Shown: in pieces, positions 62,601 through 64,000 of the stretch
Layout: each line of letters opens with the position of its first letter
Position numbering within the stretch: position 1 is the stretch's first letter
Origin: Pedobacter helvus
GTDB taxonomy: Bacteria; Bacteroidota; Bacteroidia; Sphingobacteriales; Sphingobacteriaceae
DNA length: 64,000 nucleotides
Reading direction: 5' to 3'
Assembly (NCBI RefSeq): GCF_005925325.1
Contig: NZ_SRMP01000002.1
Span: forward strand, 772,541 to 836,540
The notes under the pieces: model-generated
Seen by the model: the letters and a program-made list of their open reading frames with translations, nothing else
Told to the model about the DNA's origin: nothing
The model's database searches: none
Program-made: the position numbers and the translations under genes

Positions 62601-63876
62601 CGTTGCAATAGGAGGTAATGCTTTATTACGTAATACAACAGGATTTGATAATGTGGCTTTAGGAACAGGTAGTCTTCAGACCAATACCACTGGTTATAGG
62701 AATGTAGCTATAGGTGGCTCGGCAGATGTTTCAGCAGATAACTTAACAAATGCTATTGCTATAGGTTTTCAGTCTAGGGTAGGAGCAAGTAATAGTTTAG
62801 CACTTGGAGGTACAGATTTTTATCAGGTAAATGTGGGTATCAATACACCAACCCCTTCAAATAAATTACATATAGTAGGTAATGGAACGGCAGATCCTGT
62901 ACGTATTGAAGGATTACAAGCTGGTGCAGCTACCGATAACATGGTGGTAGCAGATGCTTCAGGTGTGTTAAAGACTTTAGCAATCCCATCGTCTGTCAAC
63001 ATTTACAACGCGAACGGTTCACTAACAAGTAACAGAGTAGTAACCTTAGCCGGAAAAAACCTTACGTTTACTTCACCAGAAAGAGATATTGTTTTTGATA
63101 GTAATGGACGTATTGCCAATATTGCAAAAACTGGTTATGAAGCGGATATATTTTTGAGTTCAGGTTCTGGAGCAACTTATAACCGTTTTGATTTGCAGTC
63201 ATTTTCAAATGGCCAAACTAATTTAACAGCAAGTGGGGCAGGAGCGCAACAGTTATTGCTAGGTACACATGCTACTCAGGTTGCTGCACCATTGTTATTT
63301 TCGACAAGTTCAGGTGGCGGTGCTTTGGGAACAGAAAAAATGCGTATCACCGGTACTGGTAACGTAGGTATTGCTGCGAACGTCCCTACTGAAAAGTTAG
63401 ATATTGGGCAAGGAAATGTACGTATCAGGGATATCAATTCAAATACAGGTGCTGCATCAGATAAAGTTGTGGTTGCTGATGCTACAGGGGTTTTAAAGAC
63501 AGTTTCTGCTGTTGCTCCTCAGTTCTTCTATACCCCTTCTCTTGTACTACCTACATCCAATAGCAATTTACCAAGCTACGTAACTTACGCTGGAGGTACA
63601 TTTACAGTAAATCTGCATGGTGTATATGCAAGCCAATTTGGTATGGCGGGTAATGTATCTGGTGCGGCAAGAACAGCTATAAAGAGCCCTACGGCTACCA
63701 CATTACCTGTGCTTGGAGCGGCAGCTTTAGAGTACTTTGTAACCTATTTCGATAATACTGTATTTGATCCAGCTTCTATTACATTGTCAGATGCCGGCGT
63801 ATTAACTTATCAAGTATTAAGTACAGGAACTGTAAGCGAAAAAACTTATATGAACATCGTATTTAAGGTGAAATAG
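59689..63876 (+). CDS. Secreted collagen-like / YadA-head-like repeat protein
   Basis: A 1395-residue surface protein. Signal peptide MKRIIRTTALCALLVAAAELAQA; N-domain (about 24-125; IGDNPTVINKASILELESSTKGLLFPRVSL), common at the start of Bacteroidetes fibre-like proteins; collagen-like Gly-X-Y segments alternating with GVTIVTNDSGTWVYNPTTNTWTNIN (about 165-525); then a long stretch of YadA-head-type repeats (about 640-1120; NTAVGAYALQNNT, NVAIGGNALLRNTTG) interspersed with KLDINGRLRVRT-like linker modules; and a C-terminal beta domain (about 1270-1395). It is probably a fibrous trimeric surface protein or adhesin. No T9SS sorting motif is visible at the end. It follows 2.3 kb of non-coding repeats and has its own terminator. 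Confidence 0.82.
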   Translation: MKRIIRTTALCALLVAAAELAQAQVKIGDNPTVINKASILELESSTKGLLFPRVSLINTTTWSLASGSTPVAGMMVYNIKTVASGFSGTSAYPAIAGDGTGIYYWDGNGWVAAKGLNGADGKSVTGAAGAPGATTPGNEGDTYINTTTGDTYIKQGNTWVLNGNIKGAKGDPGVVGVQGMPGTNGTPGTPGSGTPGAPGAGVTIVTNDSGTWVYNPTTNTWTNINGPKGDKGDPGVVGVQGMPGSGTPGTPGTPGGPGAGVTIVTNDSGTWVYNPTTNTWTNINGPKGDKGDPGVVGVQGMPGSGTPGTPGTPGGPGAGVTIVTNDSGTWVYNPSTNTWTNINGPKGDKGDPGVVGVQGMPGSGTPGTPGTPGGPGAGVTIVTNDSGTWVYNPTTNTWTNINGPKGDKGDPGVVGVQGMPGSGTPGTPGTPGGPGAGVTIVTNDSGTWVYNPTTNTWTNINGPKGDKGDPGVVGVQGMPGSGTPGTPGTPGGPGAGITIVTNDSGTWVYNPSTNTWTNINGPKGDKGDAGTFTATVDNGLNFSTPTNIQLGGTLIKPTTITTDATQTLAIAGLQSGVATGATPDKIVVADPTTGVLKQVDRSTFDADLRLVGTRNHITKDAGVGSNGTNGGFADNIFIGQNVGSASTNASGQSNGNVGIGTNALKDNIGINNVAIGLGAAVLNKSGSLNTAVGAYALQNNTDGGSNAGFGHWSLSNTTTGNENTAVGTRSGNNITTGSWNITLGSQAWVPSATASNQLSIGNLIYGTGLDGRFPNISTGNIGIGVKAPSEKLDINGRLRVRTFDPGLTTDNFVVADANGVLKTVPSTSINATDWHITGNVGTTAANFLGTTDDVPLNFKIDNTVAGNVSKTGTSFGYKANTGTGDHNTAFGLEALSLVTTGLNNTAMGAQALRVNTGSANTAFGNEALVSNTTGGANVAVGNYAMRMSTTGTGNTALGNSAMSQNTQGALNVAIGGNALLRNTTGFDNVALGTGSLQTNTTGYRNVAIGGSADVSADNLTNAIAIGFQSRVGASNSLALGGTDFYQVNVGINTPTPSNKLHIVGNGTADPVRIEGLQAGAATDNMVVADASGVLKTLAIPSSVNIYNANGSLTSNRVVTLAGKNLTFTSPERDIVFDSNGRIANIAKTGYEADIFLSSGSGATYNRFDLQSFSNGQTNLTASGAGAQQLLLGTHATQVAAPLLFSTSSGGGALGTEKMRITGTGNVGIAANVPTEKLDIGQGNVRIRDINSNTGAASDKVVVADATGVLKTVSAVAPQFFYTPSLVLPTSNSNLPSYVTYAGGTFTVNLHGVYASQFGMAGNVSGAARTAIKSPTATTLPVLGAAALEYFVTYFDNTVFDPASITLSDAGVLTYQVLSTGTVSEKTYMNIVFKVK
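60364..61251 (+). repeat. Five 177-bp tandem coding repeats (59 codons)
   Basis: Units starting at 60364, 60541, 60718, 60895 and 61072 encode a collagen-like stretch plus a WVYNPTTNTWTNIN module. They are near-identical, so recombination could change the copy number. Confidence 0.9.
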
Positions 63877-63885
63877 TTTCTTTCT

Positions 63886-63923
63886 TAAAAAAAGCCTTTT
63901 GGCGCATGCTAAAAGGCTTTACA
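63886..63923 (+). terminator. Terminator-like hairpin after the collagen-like gene
   Basis: AAAGCCTTTT (63891-63900) pairs perfectly with AAAAGGCTTT (63911-63920) over a 10-base loop. The T run after it is short. 63924-64000 shows nothing. Confidence 0.75.
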
Positions 63924-64000
63924 ATAAAATTTCAAGCAATTCTCAAACGATAGTCGAGTAGAAGAACTAAGGCTGCGCTAATAAACTATAATGCAATTAT

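Overview
This window reads as a chromosomal segment of a Bacteroidetes bacterium, most likely a Sphingobacteriaceae member close to Pedobacter. The grounds are type IX secretion C-terminal sorting domains on two large secreted proteins, Bacteroidetes-type promoters (TTTG ... TAnnTTTG), an OMP_b-brl-type outer-membrane protein with a carboxypeptidase-regulatory N-domain, DUF2723/DUF3570/DUF4266 proteins and an AT-rich composition. The species assignment is inference from family content.

Layout. 1-3.8 kb is core: a truncated DUF2723 membrane protein, tRNA-Gln(TTG) with promoter and terminator, prs, rplY/ctc and pth. 3.8-9.8 kb (minus strand) is a signalling operon of two hybrid histidine kinases flanking a CheR methyltransferase. 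9.9-18.5 kb carries an ArsC/Spx-like protein, a small secreted protein, an M1 peptidase, an outer-membrane barrel protein, a BtrH-like protein and a lipoprotein. 19.0-25.3 kb is a tight operon: cytochrome b561-like protein, thioredoxin-fold protein, ApbE flavin transferase, DUF4266 lipoprotein, DUF3570 protein, a response regulator/histidine kinase pair and a VIT-family transporter. 25.7-36.4 kb holds a repetitive T9SS cargo protein, a PPP-like phosphatase, two small genes, a T9SS amidase with a lysozyme-like N-domain, and a CxxC/TM/carboxypeptidase-regulatory protein.

37.7-53.2 kb is a co-directional defence island: hsdM, hsdS, a PD-(D/E)XK nuclease, an RdrA-like ATPase, an RdrB-like adenosine deaminase (together a RADAR system), hsdR, mcrB, mcrC. 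The RADAR pair and the nuclease sit inside the type I restriction operon between hsdS and hsdR. The adjacent right flank has tRNA-3'-end-like relics.

54.0-57.3 kb is the most unusual part. A small XRE regulator is divergent, across a perfect operator-like palindrome, from a structured RNA region that ends in a terminator with a competing hairpin. Two copies of a 72-74 nt element with pair-conserving stems follow. Then comes an ECF sigma-factor-like gene (interrupted by an in-frame TAA) and a Cas12f/TnpB-like protein whose RuvC Asp and Glu are both replaced and whose C-terminus ends before the zinc finger and RuvC-III. This matches the recently described idea of RNA-guided transcription by nuclease-dead Cas12f with a sigma factor; the two repeated elements are candidate guide RNAs. 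Downstream are three 453-bp tandem non-coding repeats and a 1395-residue secreted protein with collagen-like and YadA-head-like repeats.

Intergenic stretches throughout (13.1, 18.6, 25.4, 29.2, 31.0, 35.3, 36.7-37.5 kb) are mosaics of a few short palindromic repeat modules in variable combinations. All calls are from reading the sequence; no database search or folding program was run.
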